Shown: positions 10,923 through 21,497 of the stretch, one piece after another
Layout of the letters: each line of letters begins with the position of its first letter
Numbering within the stretch: the stretch's first letter is position 1
DNA from: Macrophomina tecta
Taxonomy: Eukaryota; Ascomycota; Dothideomycetes; Botryosphaeriales; Botryosphaeriaceae
Reading direction: 5' to 3'
DNA: 64,000 nt
Assembly: GCA_024180945.1 (NCBI GenBank)
Contig: JAKSGN010000038.1
Span: 682,001-746,000, forward strand
Notes under the pieces: model-generated
The model's input: the letters and a program-made list of their open reading frames with translations, nothing else
The model's database searches: none
What the model was told of the DNA's origin: nothing
Translations under genes and position numbers: made by a program

Positions 10923-12673
10923 ATGCATCCGGTCAGAATCCTACACATATCTTCGTGCGTCTTCCGGGCTTTCCCCGTTCGGCGGCTGTCCCAGCTCATG
11001 AACTCTCCAGGCCAGAACACGGGCAATCAAACGTCCACCTCGCAGTCATCGCTTCTTTGAAACACCATTATGGTGACCATGTGGACATCCATCTGGCCAG
11101 CTTCGAGTCCTTTCGAAACAGAGTGCCGGCTGGTGTCACCTTTCATCCCATTTTCGGCCGACCGTTGACGAACAACTTCGAAGCCTCTGACGCAGCAGGT
11201 TCATATCAAGCTGCCGGTACAAGTGTTCCCATTCAACCCAAGATATCATACTAAAAGCGCGGTCTTCAGACTCCCTAAGCGACGCCGTGACAACCACCCC
11301 GGGCTTCTTTGGCGCCATCCGCGGAATCATGAAAATGGCCTACCTCCTCCACGCGGAGCCCCCAGAAGAATACATAGCCACCGCAGAGTCCGTTGAAGGC
11401 CTCCTAGAAATCCTCCAGCCGACGCTCGTTGTCGTCGAAAACTTCCTGGACGCCGCCCGCGACGCCATCGTTAAGAAGAAGCGGCCCTACGTCCTCCTCA
11501 CCCCGAACACCCTCAAGGAAGTAGCGGCCGGAGACCAAGGCTTCGGGCTATTCTCCTGGCCTGGGTAATAAGCACTTCCGCTGACCCATCTGCGACACCT
11601 CCTGCTCACTCTGACTCCCCGTCGCAGTCCCGCCGCCGGCTACCCGTACCCGCTCCCCTGGCACCTCGTCATCCCGAACGCGCTCCTCTTCGTCTTCTTC
11701 CCCATCTGGCTGCACTTCTTCGACCAGCGGTACGCCCTGCTTCAGCGCCACCGCCACGCCGCGGGCTACACGGGCGACTGGCCCATCTTCGCCGGCAGAG
11801 ACCCGGATGCTCCCGTGCTGTGCATGTCCCATCCGGCCGCCGACTATGCAGCGAAAATTCCGCCCGGCGTCGTGTGCTGCGGGCCCATCTTGCGGGATTC
11901 AGCACGCGTGGAGGAAGTAGATCCGGAGCTCTGTGCGTGGCTGGGCCGGCCTGGTAGGCAGACGGTGCTGATTGTGCTGGGGAGTTTGTTGAAGGTTGAT
12001 CGGGAGTACGCGCAGAACGTCTGGGACGCATTCCGGCCATTGCTGAATGCGAGGGATGATGTTCAGGTGTTGTGGAAGCTTCAGAAGGGGGCGAATTACG
12101 TGATTGAGGGGCTGGAGCTAGTTGGTGAAGACAGGGTGAGGGTGGTGGAGTGGTTGAGGCCGGATCCGATCGCAGTGTTGAGGACGCGGAAAGTGGTTTG
12201 TTTTGTGAACCACGGTGGCAGCAATTCCTACCATGAAGCCTTGAGGTAAGTGGCCCTTGTACATTTCCGTGTATTGCCCCCTGATTGATGCGCAGCACCG
12301 GCACTCCGCAAGTCATACTTTCCCCATGGTACGACACGCATGATTTCGGGAACAGAGCGGAGTGGCTTGGGGTGGGTAGATGGGGCAACAAGCGATCCGC
12401 GTAAGTCTATTTGCCCAAATAATTCCACAAAATCTGACGTTATCCAGGCCAAGATGTGAAAGTAGAGAGCTTTCAAAATGCGTCTTGGACGTTATTGGAC
12501 AGACTCCGGATGATGAGAAAGCTCGCAGGTACCTCTGTCGAGCTCAAGAGGTTGCAGAGCTAGTCACGCACCGAGCAGGTGATTCTGCTGAAGGGCGGTA
12601 TGGCAGGGACATTGCGGCGGAAATAATATGGAATAAAGCTCAAGAAGTTCTTGATGGGCATAAGGGTCGTTAA
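10923..12673 (+). CDS. GT1-family UDP-glycosyltransferase
   Basis: Six exons: 10923-10954, 11011-11216 (or -11198), 11258-11564, 11628-12245, 12296-12400, 12448-12673. Intron 2 is ambiguous: donor GTACAA gives a 41-bp intron and 497 residues; donor GTTCAT gives 59 bp and 491; both keep frame. The first intron joins the N-terminal strand RILHISS to PEHGQSNVHLA, the acceptor-binding start of UDP-glucosyl/glucuronosyl transferases. The C-terminal donor-binding domain has FVNHGGSNSYHEAL, the family's HGG-N-E signature. A hydrophobic segment (residues ~195-215, VIPNALLFVFFPIWL) may associate with membrane. It would move a sugar from a UDP-sugar to a hydroxyl, probably one made by the CYP52-like P450 just upstream. 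Sugar and acceptor cannot be told from sequence. Confidence 0.88.
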
Positions 12674-13421
12674 ATTGGGCCGATTTAAGGGCTGAGGCAG
12701 GTCCATGATTTATCTCCGGTTGCATTTTATAGCTTCGGAGGCGCTACGTCATAATGGATTTGTTAATGTACAAGCTGAGACTCTGATAGAGCTCGTGAAA
12801 GTTGCTAAACTACAGTCTCTATCTCTTTAGAACTATCAACCTCCAACTTGTCATGCCGCAATCCATCCAAGGCCAACGGTGCAAAGCGAGATCCACCAAC
12901 CAGCACTCTTGAAGACTGTTCCGATGTTGTTTCGATATGGCGTCTAAGCGGTCATCTGGAAATTCGATTTTAGGAAGAATGATTAAAATTGCGGCGGGCG
13001 ACTGTTGAATGGCTTGCAAATCATTACTGATTATTAGATGGCTAGGTATTCACGTCAAACGTCTCTACGATTTTGTTGAGGTGCATCGATGCTCAAGTAG
13101 GTCGCAACATCTATGCAGAGCGTGTCTTCAAATCCAGATCTCAGCGGCTGATGGGATAAGGGAAAAAATGCGCTGCTTGGAGCCTGATTGGTGGCACTAA
13201 ACAGCGGGAATATTGATTTTCTGTAGACAATATCCGGCCCCCCAATTGTTCAATTGATGATGCAAACCTTTTATCCATAAAACGCCATCCGGGTAGTCCT
13301 GCCGCACCATTCTCGCCGCGAAAGATACATCATCCTCCCCATAGACCCGAGGAGAACAGCCCAACAACAACCGTGGCACGGCCATGCATCCTGTGGGCTT
13401 TTTTTTTTTTTTTTTTCTTGA
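12674..13421. other. Intergenic with poly(T) run
   Basis: About 0.75 kb at the right border of the metabolite locus. No gene seen. An 18-T run at 13399-13416 lies just past the stop codon of the minus-strand Yaf9 gene, in its 3' UTR. Confidence 0.55.
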
Positions 13422-15195
13422 TCACTTCTTCTTCTTCCCGACGTCCAAGTCTCCACTCGCGATCAGTTCCCTCCTCCTCGCCTCGACCTTCTCCTTCTTC
13501 TTGGTCAGCTCCTCGATCTGTTTGTCCACATCGACCTCTGCCTGCTTGAACAGCCGTACGAATGTTTCCTCCATTTGCTTGCTGTAAGGATTTCTCTCCG
13601 TGGCCCTCTCGGGCAGCTCCACACTGCGGTCCTCCTGGCCGGCCGCCTTCCTCTGCGCCGCCGCCTGAGCCGCGGCAGCAGCAGCGCCCTTGCCTTTCCC
13701 TCTGCCTGTCCCTTCGGGCGGCCACTGACGATCCTCATCCGTCAATGCCGCGTACAGAACCTCGGTCGGTTCGTTGAACTCGATGAAGTCTAGTATCTCG
13801 GCCTTGACGAGGTTGGCGTTGCGCTGGCGCTCGACGTTGTCTGGTGGGCCGTACGGTTCGAGGTAGAGGTAGTGTGAGCGGACAGCGTGCTTCTCGCCGA
13901 CGTATGGCTGGAAGTACAGACGGATTTCCACGGTGAAACCGCCCCAGCCGGTTTCGCGAACCTCGAAGGGCGGGTTTGCGATCACTGCGCTACTTTGTCA
14001 GCACCGGCCACGGAGTCAAAAATTTTCCCGGCGCCAACAAGACGGGGGCCAACGTACTTCGTTTGTTGTTCGGGTATGTCTCGTGCAGGCTGAACTGCAC
14101 CTTGTTCAGCCAGGTGCTCATGTCCGGGCCTCCGTCCACGTTCTCGACGTACACGCGCCACCCGGTGGTATGGTCTTCCGGGATGCCCGGCGGCCTGTTC
14201 TTCTCGTCCAACTTCCAGGCCTCGGAGCCTATGCGGAAGGCGCGCGTGATCTTCACGCCCTTGACGCGCTTCTTGTCCGACAAGCCGACCATGGCTGTGT
14301 AGGGCGTGGAAGGAGTGGAATTGAGGGTGGCAGTGCGGCGATGGCGGACCGAGGTATCGATGTTAGGGAGCGACTGGGCGTGGTGATGGCGCGCCGGGGT
14401 GTGGTGCGGGGCCTGCTGGCTCTGGGCGACGTGCTGGGCGGTGGTCTTCTTGCGCGCGGCAGAGGCAGAGTCGCTGTCGCGGTGCGGGAGGGTGGTGGTC
14501 TCGGGCGCGGGCGCGCTCCTCTTGCGGCTGCTGCCGCTGGCGCTGACGGGCTGGGAGCTCTTGCGACGGTTGCGCGCCGCGTCCTGCTCCTCGTCGGACG
14601 ACCTGGGCTCGGCGAGCGAGACGTTGCGGCTGTGGGTGCGGCGCTTCTGGTTGGCGGGCTCCCACACGCCGGGAGCAAAGTCGCCGCGAAGCTCGGCGGG
14701 AATGAGCTCGGTGGGGATGCCGTTCTGGCTGGTCGGGGTGCGCGACGGGGTCGGGCGGGCGGACGAGTTGCTGCGGCGGTGCTTGGTCGCGGCGGAGGGG
14801 TTTGAATTTTCGGGCAGGGCGGCGGAGGTGGAGGTGGGCGTGTTCGCGGCAGAGGGCGAGGCGGCGGCGGGAGTACCGTGGTTGGACGGGTCGTGGGCGA
14901 CGGGCGCGCTGCTGGCCGGGGCGGCGGAGGGCTGGGCTGGGGCGTGGTGGGCGCTGGAGGTTGCTTGCGAGGTCGAGGGCTGCGGCTGCGGGAGCGGGCT
15001 GTCGGCTACTCCGCCATCGTCACGGCCAGCAGCAGCAGCACCAGCACCAGCAGCACCAGCAGCACCGGCGGCAGCAGGAGGAGTCGCGCCGGCAGGACGG
15101 GCCTCGGGAGGCGGGCGGTCTGGCGGCGGGCGGCTGTGCGACGCGTGGTGCAGCTGCTCGTCCTGCTCGACGCGCTGTGGTGTTTCCGCAGGCAT
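13422..15195 (-). CDS. YAF9: YEATS-domain protein, Yaf9 homolog, with long disordered N-terminal extension
   Basis: Exons 15195-14058 and 13984-13422 encode 566 residues. The YEATS domain starts near residue 302 (KKRVKGVKITRAFRIG) and continues across the intron (PPFEVRETGWGGF). A charged C-terminal coiled coil ends in GKKKK. Yaf9 is the acyl-lysine reader shared by the SWR1 and NuA4 complexes in the nucleus. Known family members are ~230-270 residues; starting at the internal Met (14292) would give 265, a perfect fit. The 301-residue upstream part is Ser/Pro/Ala-rich with basic RRxS-like sites and no stop, so it may be a true extension. However, the DNA is GC-rich, and long open frames also occur there on the other strand. 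Domain identity is firm; the start is not. Confidence 0.85.
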
Positions 15196-15334
15196 GCTTG
15201 TGCTTGGCGCCCTTACATGTATTGGGCTGGGGCGATGAGGTCAGGATGCGGCTGCTGCGATCGCGGGCGGTCCTGCGGGCAAAGATCTCGTTCTCTCGGA
15301 CCACCACGATGTCTGCAACAACACCACAGTCCCA

Positions 15335-16586
15335 ATGGCGTCGACGGCAGCTGCGAGGAAGATAGTGGTGTGTGGAGGCAATGGCTTCCTTGGTACGTGC
15401 TCTCGTAGGGGCGCTTTTTAACCACACGCAGCTGCTCCACCGCCGAGACTGACTCCTTGCCCTTCTTCAGGTTCACGCATCTGCAAGGCCGCCGTGCAGC
15501 GCGGCTGGGCCGTGACCTCCATCAGGCACGTTTCTCCCCTCCCTCTCTTCCTCTCCTCTCGCACGCGCCCGCAATGCCTCCTCTCCCATCGCCCCGTCGC
15601 CGTCCAGCGTTGCCCCTCACCCGTCCGCCTCTCCATCCCCCGCCGGCATGACGTGCCGCTCCCGTCAAGCGCCGCCCAAGCCGCCGCCGGCCTGACCGAC
15701 TAATCGCGAGCCTCCCCAACTGACACGTCGACCTTCTGTCCTGCAGCCGCTCCGGCGAACCCACCTGGTCCAGCGTGTCCGCCTCGCCCGACCGCCCCTC
15801 GTGGGCCTCCTCCGTACAATGGCACAAGGCCAACGTCCTCAACCCGGATGAGTACCAGCAGCACCTCGACGGCGCCGATGCCGTCGTGCACAGCATGGGC
15901 ATCCTGCTCGAGGCCGACTACAAGGGCGTGCTGCAGGGCCGCGAGTCCCCGCTGAAGGGCCTCTCCCGCGCCTTCTCCGCCTCCAAGCAGGGCAGCCAGA
16001 ACCCGCTGGAACGCAAGCCCGGCGAGGAGCTGCGTCCGCAGGAGAAGGACGGCCAGCTGACCTACGAGCTGATGAACCGCGACTCTGGTAACTTTGGGCA
16101 TTCCCCCATCCCCACCATCATCGCCGTCGTGCACCATCAATCGCTGACGCGTTTCGAACAGCTATCCTCCTCGCCAAGGAGGCCTCCAGCCACCGCGTCC
16201 CCACCTTCGTCTACATCTCGGCCGCCGCCGGCGCCCCCATCCTGCCAAAGCGCTACATCACGACCAAGCGCGAGGCCGAGTCGACCATATCGTCCCAATT
16301 CCCCTCGATGCGTAGCATCTTCATCCGCGCGCCCTTCATGTGGGATTCGTCGCGCGCCTTCACCCTGCCCATCGCCGCGGCTGGCGGTGTGGCTTCTCTC
16401 GTGAACAGCGCGGTCGGGGGAAGGCTCACATGGCTGATGGGTGCGGGCGGGATCAAGCCGTTGAAGGCCGATCTGGTTGGCGAGGCTGTGGTTGAGGCCG
16501 TCGAAGGCGGTGAGACCAAAGGTCCGGTCGAGGTTCCCGAGATCGAGGCCCTGGCTACCAGGCATTGGCGCCGGAACATGCTGTAG
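15335..16586 (+). CDS. COQ11: Coq11-like NAD(P)-binding protein (atypical SDR), mitochondrial ubiquinone biosynthesis
   Basis: Exons 15335-15392, 15471-15525, 15747-16087 and 16162-16586 encode 292 residues. The Rossmann motif GGNGFLGSRIC is split by intron 1, which supports the model. Intron 2 (221 bp) has a GC donor (AG|GCACGT), the only join giving the expected ISRSGEP. Later motifs include VVHSMGILL, VYISAAAG and the YITTKREAE Tyr-x3-Lys pair. Yeast Coq11 is an atypical short-chain dehydrogenase that associates with the CoQ synthome on the inner mitochondrial membrane. The gene starts only ~140 bp from the divergent Yaf9 start, so the two probably share a promoter. Confidence 0.87.
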
Positions 16587-18611
16587 AGAGTGTAACACCA
16601 CCGTTGTAAGCCATAGGTACGAGGTCGGTCTTAGGAGGTGTTGCTGAAGTAAAGCTCTGTGGGAGCGACCCTCCGGATATGGGTGTGCTCGGGCGCTGCG
16701 AGCTGCTCCGTCCGGCGAATACTTTCAGCCGCCTTGCACATTCGTGCCGGCTGTCGCTGCACCTTCGAGATTGGCATCGAAGTCACATAGACTGGCGTGG
16801 CTAGGCGTACGAATATCGACATGTTTACTTCTGCATAGTCGCTCTGGGTCGTCGAGTGACATGTAATATCCAGAAGTTTCTACCGCAGCTACAATTCATC
16901 TAGGCGTTTCAGAAAACACGCGAGTATCGTTGTGGCCTAGTGCAGCTCTTCGAGGACCCATGCGATTTTGCCTGTCTGCATGGTGAGATCCCCGATGGGG
17001 GGGCATCCAGGGCTTGAGCAGCAAATACCTCACTTCATTTCCCTTTCAACCCCACTAACGACGCATCACGAGAGCGCGCGAAATATGCAAGGGAAACTCG
17101 AATCATTCTATTTCGATGGCTTTCTAGGCTCGTTCTGCCCTCAGATACTCTTTCTTTTTTTTTTTTTTTTTTTTCTCATTAGCAACTCGCCCACCGGTGT
17201 TCTAAGCCGGGGGTTGGCCGGCTGCTAGGAGTCAACTTTAATCTCTAGTCATCACTGGGCGTGCCCTCGAGCCAGATTGTAGGAAGATAAGAGCAAGAAA
17301 GCTAGACCTCTTCTAAAATATATGGAGAACGGGACACGAGTCAAGCTCGAAAGTTCCAGAAGATGTTGGAGCGTGAAGTGAAGTGAAGTGAAGTGAAGGT
17401 GCCGCAATTCCTGAGAGGCAGACAAGAAAAGAAATGTTACCGACTGGCTGTGTTTTTGGTTATCGCAATAATAGGGCTGGGCCTGGCTTGAATGCAGCAG
17501 AGTAGATACTACGCTCGCAAAGTAAATCTTGGAGTTGTGAAGATCTTGTAGGCTGTCGTGACATCATGTAAGGAGGTAGCCGACAAGACATATTGATGAT
17601 ACGAGGTGACAGGTGAGAGTAAGCGACAAGCGTAATCCAAATGCTAGCAGACAGGATGGGCAATTGAGGATGGCCGTCAGCTATTTGTCGAGGGCGGAGT
17701 ATGGTGAGGTTTGTCGACTCGAGGACTTGGTTAGCAGTAGTATCTGAACATGCCTGGCGGGAAAGCGCCATGAGGTGAGAGACGACTTACTGGACCGTCA
17801 AAGCAGATGCTGTTTTTGAAGGATGTGAGTGACGCTTTTGCGTGTGGAGGAGCAGGGAACCTCGACCCGACAGTCTTCGGCTCCAAACCGGGCCCGTAAG
17901 ATCTTGCGCTGTAATAGAAGTATCAACTGGCTCCTTCAATCGCTAGCATGAGGCGTGGAATAGGGGCTGTGGTGGGAGATGGGTGATTGGAATAGATAGG
18001 CCATGGCCACAGAGGCAAGGTGCGGTGCAAGAGGAAGAGCAGTTGTAATTTGGACGAGGGAAGGGGAGGGGAGTTTATGTAGTCGAGCGTGACAAAGGCA
18101 AGTTGGACCCTTGTTTTCACATCAGGCAAGTACCGCACATTTGCAGACAAGTGCAGGACTGTTTGTGCAGGGACGGCAGACGCTAGGGCTTCCAACCCCT
18201 TCTAAAGACCTCTCGAGGGCACTCGGCTGGCACAAGCAATTTCATCATTTACGCCCTATTTTCTGACCTCTTGATTCGGCCTCTTAGTAGCAAACGCAGA
18301 CGAGGAGTTGAAGTAGTGATCTGCTAGTAGGTTTTGTGGGTATCCCTGTACAGTGGGATCCGGCCGACTGCTTCAACTCTACGAATATTAGCAGGATACC
18401 TTTACCGTGGCTCAAGCCTACAGGCGAAGCACAGCGGCAATGCTATTAATGATCTTTGACCAGAATATCGAATGTTCGGCTGGAAAGGACAAAAGAAATC
18501 AAGCATGTTACTAGAAAATGGACCCAGGTTTAATCTGCTCTAGGCGAAGACATTCACTATTGCTACAACCCAAGGCTCATACTTTTACTACCAAAGACCC
18601 ATAGCTCATTC
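16587..18611. other. Long intergenic region (2 kb)
   Basis: No protein gene could be supported. It contains a ~20-T run near 17155-17174 and a (GTGAA)x5 tandem repeat at 17373-17397. No tRNA-like T-loop was recognised by eye. An untranslated RNA or long UTRs remain possible. Confidence 0.45.
17373..17397. repeat. Pentanucleotide tandem repeat (GTGAA)x5
   Basis: Five perfect tandem copies read directly from the sequence. Confidence 0.85.
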
Positions 18612-19282
18612 CTAAAGCTCGATCTTCGACAGCAGCTTCCTCCCCTCCTTGCCCAACGGCAGCGTACCCTTCCCCCTCGGGTTCATCGAGTCGTCTACAG
18701 CACCGGTGGCGTCAGCACACAGCAACCGACCTTCGCGCCACCCGTCCTAGGAATCCACGTACCCTTACACTCCGAGAATCCTTCTTTCTTTTGCCCGTCG
18801 TGCGTGATGCAGGCACAATACACGGCGCTCGAGTAGTCCTCAGCAATACTGCCGATCACGACGCGGTCCGCACCAGGCCTGCCGCCGTCGTACACGGTGG
18901 CATTCTGGAGGATGGGGAACTCGAGGTACGGCGCCTCCCCGTGGGAGAAATTGAAGTGCTCGTCTGCGTGGAGAATGGTGTTAGTGAGACAGAAGACGTG
19001 CGCGGATTGCACCGTAGCTGCCGGTTGGAAGTAGCGGGAAGAGGCTACGCACAGTCGTTGTAGGCGTGCGGGTACTTGTCGTCACCTGCAAGTGGGTCAG
19101 AATTTCCGTTCTCTACCATGAGCGCAAGCCGCGCCGTATGTTTTAAGTGTCGAATGCATACCAACGGTCTTGCCGGCTTTGGCGAGCTTGAGGGCCTGCG
19201 TCGCGGCGGCTTCGATGTCGGCCTTGGAGTAATCCGTGCCGTCGCAGTTGCAGGCGGTGGGCTCGTAGTAGATTGTCGCCAT
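18612..19282 (-). CDS. Guanyl-specific ribonuclease, N1/T1 family, apparently without signal peptide
   Basis: Exons 19282-19162, 19085-19053, 18963-18763 and 18694-18612 encode 145 residues. All four catalytic positions of RNase T1 are present: His47 (YPHAYND), Glu66 (YLEFPIL), Arg85 (PGADRVV) and His106 (ITHDG), so the enzyme should cut single-stranded RNA after G. Cys residues fit the family disulfides. Two oddities: the model begins MATIYYEPTACNC with no hydrophobic leader although relatives are secreted, and the last exon adds a basic tail after the usual C-terminal Cys (DDSMNPRGKG..., about 27 residues). The third intron (donor GTACGT, branch CTGACG) is well formed. An upstream exon carrying a leader could have been missed. 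A TATA-like element sits ~60 bp upstream. Confidence 0.87.
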
Positions 19283-19910
19283 ATTTACCTCAAAGCACAC
19301 TAGAGGAGTGATCAAGTGGTCATTGGAAGCAGGAATTGGCATATATTTAAGCTCTCTGGAGCAGCTGACAGCCGGCCACAATGCGGCGAAGATCACCGCA
19401 TTCGACGCATGAATGAGAGCATGTTTAGTTGTGGAGGGCTGATACGCGTGTCCGGCGGGATCGTAGGTTGGCTCGTGGTTGGCTGTGGCATGCGGGAGCA
19501 TACGTCAGCGCCCTCACCGTCCCTGCCAAGAGCCTTCCGCGTGCGTCCCGCGGCCATGGGTATTGGAGCGCGCCGTGCCGTCAGCCTTGCCGTTCTGACG
19601 TCGTGTGCATGCGACGTCGTATACTGTGGGTAAAAGGCACCGATGAGGGGAACTGGTTGCATGAACATTGCCCCGGCCCCGCTATCGTTTGTCTCTCATG
19701 AGCAGATTGTTGGAGCATGCATCAGGACCAAATTTATCTTCCTGAAAGCTCCTTCAAACCCTCACTTATGACCGGCGAGAAGGCCACAAATGCGGAGCCG
19801 ATCTGTGTAATCCAAACGCTTCGCAGGTTGTTCTGTAACGCAAGAACTAGAATATCGTCAAATATGCCTATAATTATTTTCCTTACCCAATCCTGCGGCA
19901 GCCCAATAAA
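19283..19910. other. Intergenic, ribonuclease promoter and Sqt1 3' flank
   Basis: Apart from the TATA-like element, nothing recognisable. The overlapping open frames on both strands have no family features. Confidence 0.45.
19341..19350 (-). promoter_or_regulatory. TATA-like element of the ribonuclease gene
   Basis: TTAAATATAT on the minus strand, about 60 bp before the start codon. If it is the real TATA box, no upstream leader exon fits. Motif only. Confidence 0.4.
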
Positions 19911-21497
19911 TCAAGCGATTGGAGCGCTAAACACCAGCGAGATGCCATCATCGCCCGCTGTAATGATCTTGTCACCCGAGCCCTGCACGAAACCCATGAC
20001 ACCGCCGCCCTCACCACCACCCCTGTGTCCCCTCCATTCTCCTACCAATCCTCTGTTCGCTGCCGCGGTACCACCCCGAGTATCCCACCGCCGGACAACA
20101 CCATCATTGCCGCAGCTAGTCAGCAGCCAGGTGCCCGGTGCCGCCTGCGCGGCGCCGACAGGACCAGACTGCTGTGCCGTGGGCTTGAGGAACTCGACCT
20201 TGATGACGGCCTGCTCCGTCTCCGTGTCTTCGTCGAAGTGTGCTTGCTGGATGTGCCTGCGGACGGCGAAGCGATGTGCGGTGTCGATGAGTGCGATGGA
20301 ACCGTCGACGCTGCCAGCGGCCATGAGCGTCAGCGGCGGCGCAGAGAAAGAGATGGTCTCGACACTATCCTGCTGAGTCTTCAAGCTGGCGAGGATGCTG
20401 CCAGCCTGGCCAGTCGCCGCGCCAGCGCCTCCCTTGGGGCCGCCCGCTTGTTTCCCACCGCCAGCCTTGCCACGAGCTCCTGCGCCGCGGGCGCCGCTGG
20501 TGACTGAAGGGTCGCCGCCGAGGCGGGGGAGGCCGATGATGCGGATGTGCCCTTCTGCACCGCCGACAGCCGCAAAAGCGCCGTTGGGCGCGATTGCGAC
20601 GCTGTAGAGACCGCCTTCAACCCTGAAGCGCTCGTCTTCGCCAGTGAGACCGACGACCGCTTGACTGCCTGACGCATTCGTGATCCCTGCTGCTGCTGCT
20701 TCGCCAAACACGTCCCAGGCGTAAAAGGACTCGTCCTCAGACACCGTGGCAAGAAGTTTTCCGTCGGGTGACCATGCGCCAGCAGTGCTCGACGCGGTGT
20801 GAAGGTAAAACGCCTGGACGATTGTGAGCGGAGATGCGGTGTCCGCAACGTTGATTGTGTACACCCAAACGGAGCCGTCCGAGGCTCCTAGCGCGATGGT
20901 GTTAGGGTAGTCGGGATGCGGGCATGGCGATATCCAGGTAATTTCCTCGACCTCTTGCGCCTCAGCCACAAACTTCCATCCCTTGCCCGCTCCGTTGGTG
21001 GTGTCTCGCCATGTGCGCAACTTGCCGTCCATACCACCAGAAACAACGTATTCGCCCGCGGGTTGTGTGAATGCAATCGCAGCGATTGAGTCGGTGTGGC
21101 CGTCAAGCTGGAACAGAGGCTTTAAGCTCTCGCGCTCCTGCTGGGACGCGCCATCCTGCGGTGCACCTGACCAGCTGGCGGGCAGCGGGGGACGCTCTGG
21201 CTCCTTCACTACAACCTCATACAAATATCCGGTGTCGTCGCCTCCGCCGGTTGCGACGATGGCCGGGTTTCTGGGGTGTTGTGCGATGCAGAATATGCTG
21301 TCCTTATGGGCGTCGAAGTGGGCGACGCTGTCGTTCTCGAGCTGGATCTCTTGCAGCGGCACATCGTCGCCCTCGTCGTCGGATTCCATGGGCGCGTCTT
21401 GGTCGTCGGCGAGGATTTCTTCGGCCTCATCGGGGTCGAGCATGTCGACCTCCTCCTGCTCGTCGGGCCTCTGCGGCGGGTTCTGATTCGAGGCCAT
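19911..21497 (-). CDS. SQT1: Ribosome assembly protein Sqt1 (WD40 repeat, AAMP-like)
   Basis: One exon, 528 residues. An acidic N-terminus (residues ~1-55, EEVDMLDPDEAEEILADD) precedes about seven WD40 blades, e.g. AHKDSIFCIAQHPRNP, LDGHTDSIAAIAF and TSCGNDGVVRRWD. A Gly/Ala-rich insertion lies near residues 340-370 between blades. Sqt1 is the dedicated chaperone of ribosomal protein uL16 (Rpl10) in the cytosol, and the acidic N-terminus plus WD40 ring fits it. Length is somewhat above yeast Sqt1 (431) because of the insertion. Another WD40 protein of the AAMP group is the only realistic alternative. Confidence 0.88.
   Translation of the reverse strand: MASNQNPPQRPDEQEEVDMLDPDEAEEILADDQDAPMESDDEGDDVPLQEIQLENDSVAHFDAHKDSIFCIAQHPRNPAIVATGGGDDTGYLYEVVVKEPERPPLPASWSGAPQDGASQQERESLKPLFQLDGHTDSIAAIAFTQPAGEYVVSGGMDGKLRTWRDTTNGAGKGWKFVAEAQEVEEITWISPCPHPDYPNTIALGASDGSVWVYTINVADTASPLTIVQAFYLHTASSTAGAWSPDGKLLATVSEDESFYAWDVFGEAAAAGITNASGSQAVVGLTGEDERFRVEGGLYSVAIAPNGAFAAVGGAEGHIRIIGLPRLGGDPSVTSGARGAGARGKAGGGKQAGGPKGGAGAATGQAGSILASLKTQQDSVETISFSAPPLTLMAAGSVDGSIALIDTAHRFAVRRHIQQAHFDEDTETEQAVIKVEFLKPTAQQSGPVGAAQAAPGTWLLTSCGNDGVVRRWDTRGGTAAANRGLVGEWRGHRGGGEGGGVMGFVQGSGDKIITAGDDGISLVFSAPIA

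Noticed and set aside
14399..15238. Long plus-strand open frame opposite the Yaf9 N-terminal extension
   Set aside because: Composition is that of an antisense shadow in GC-rich DNA; no domain, and it overlaps the better minus-strand frame.
19429..20376. Plus-strand open frames near the Sqt1 3' end
   Set aside because: Partly antisense to Sqt1 WD repeats; no independent support.
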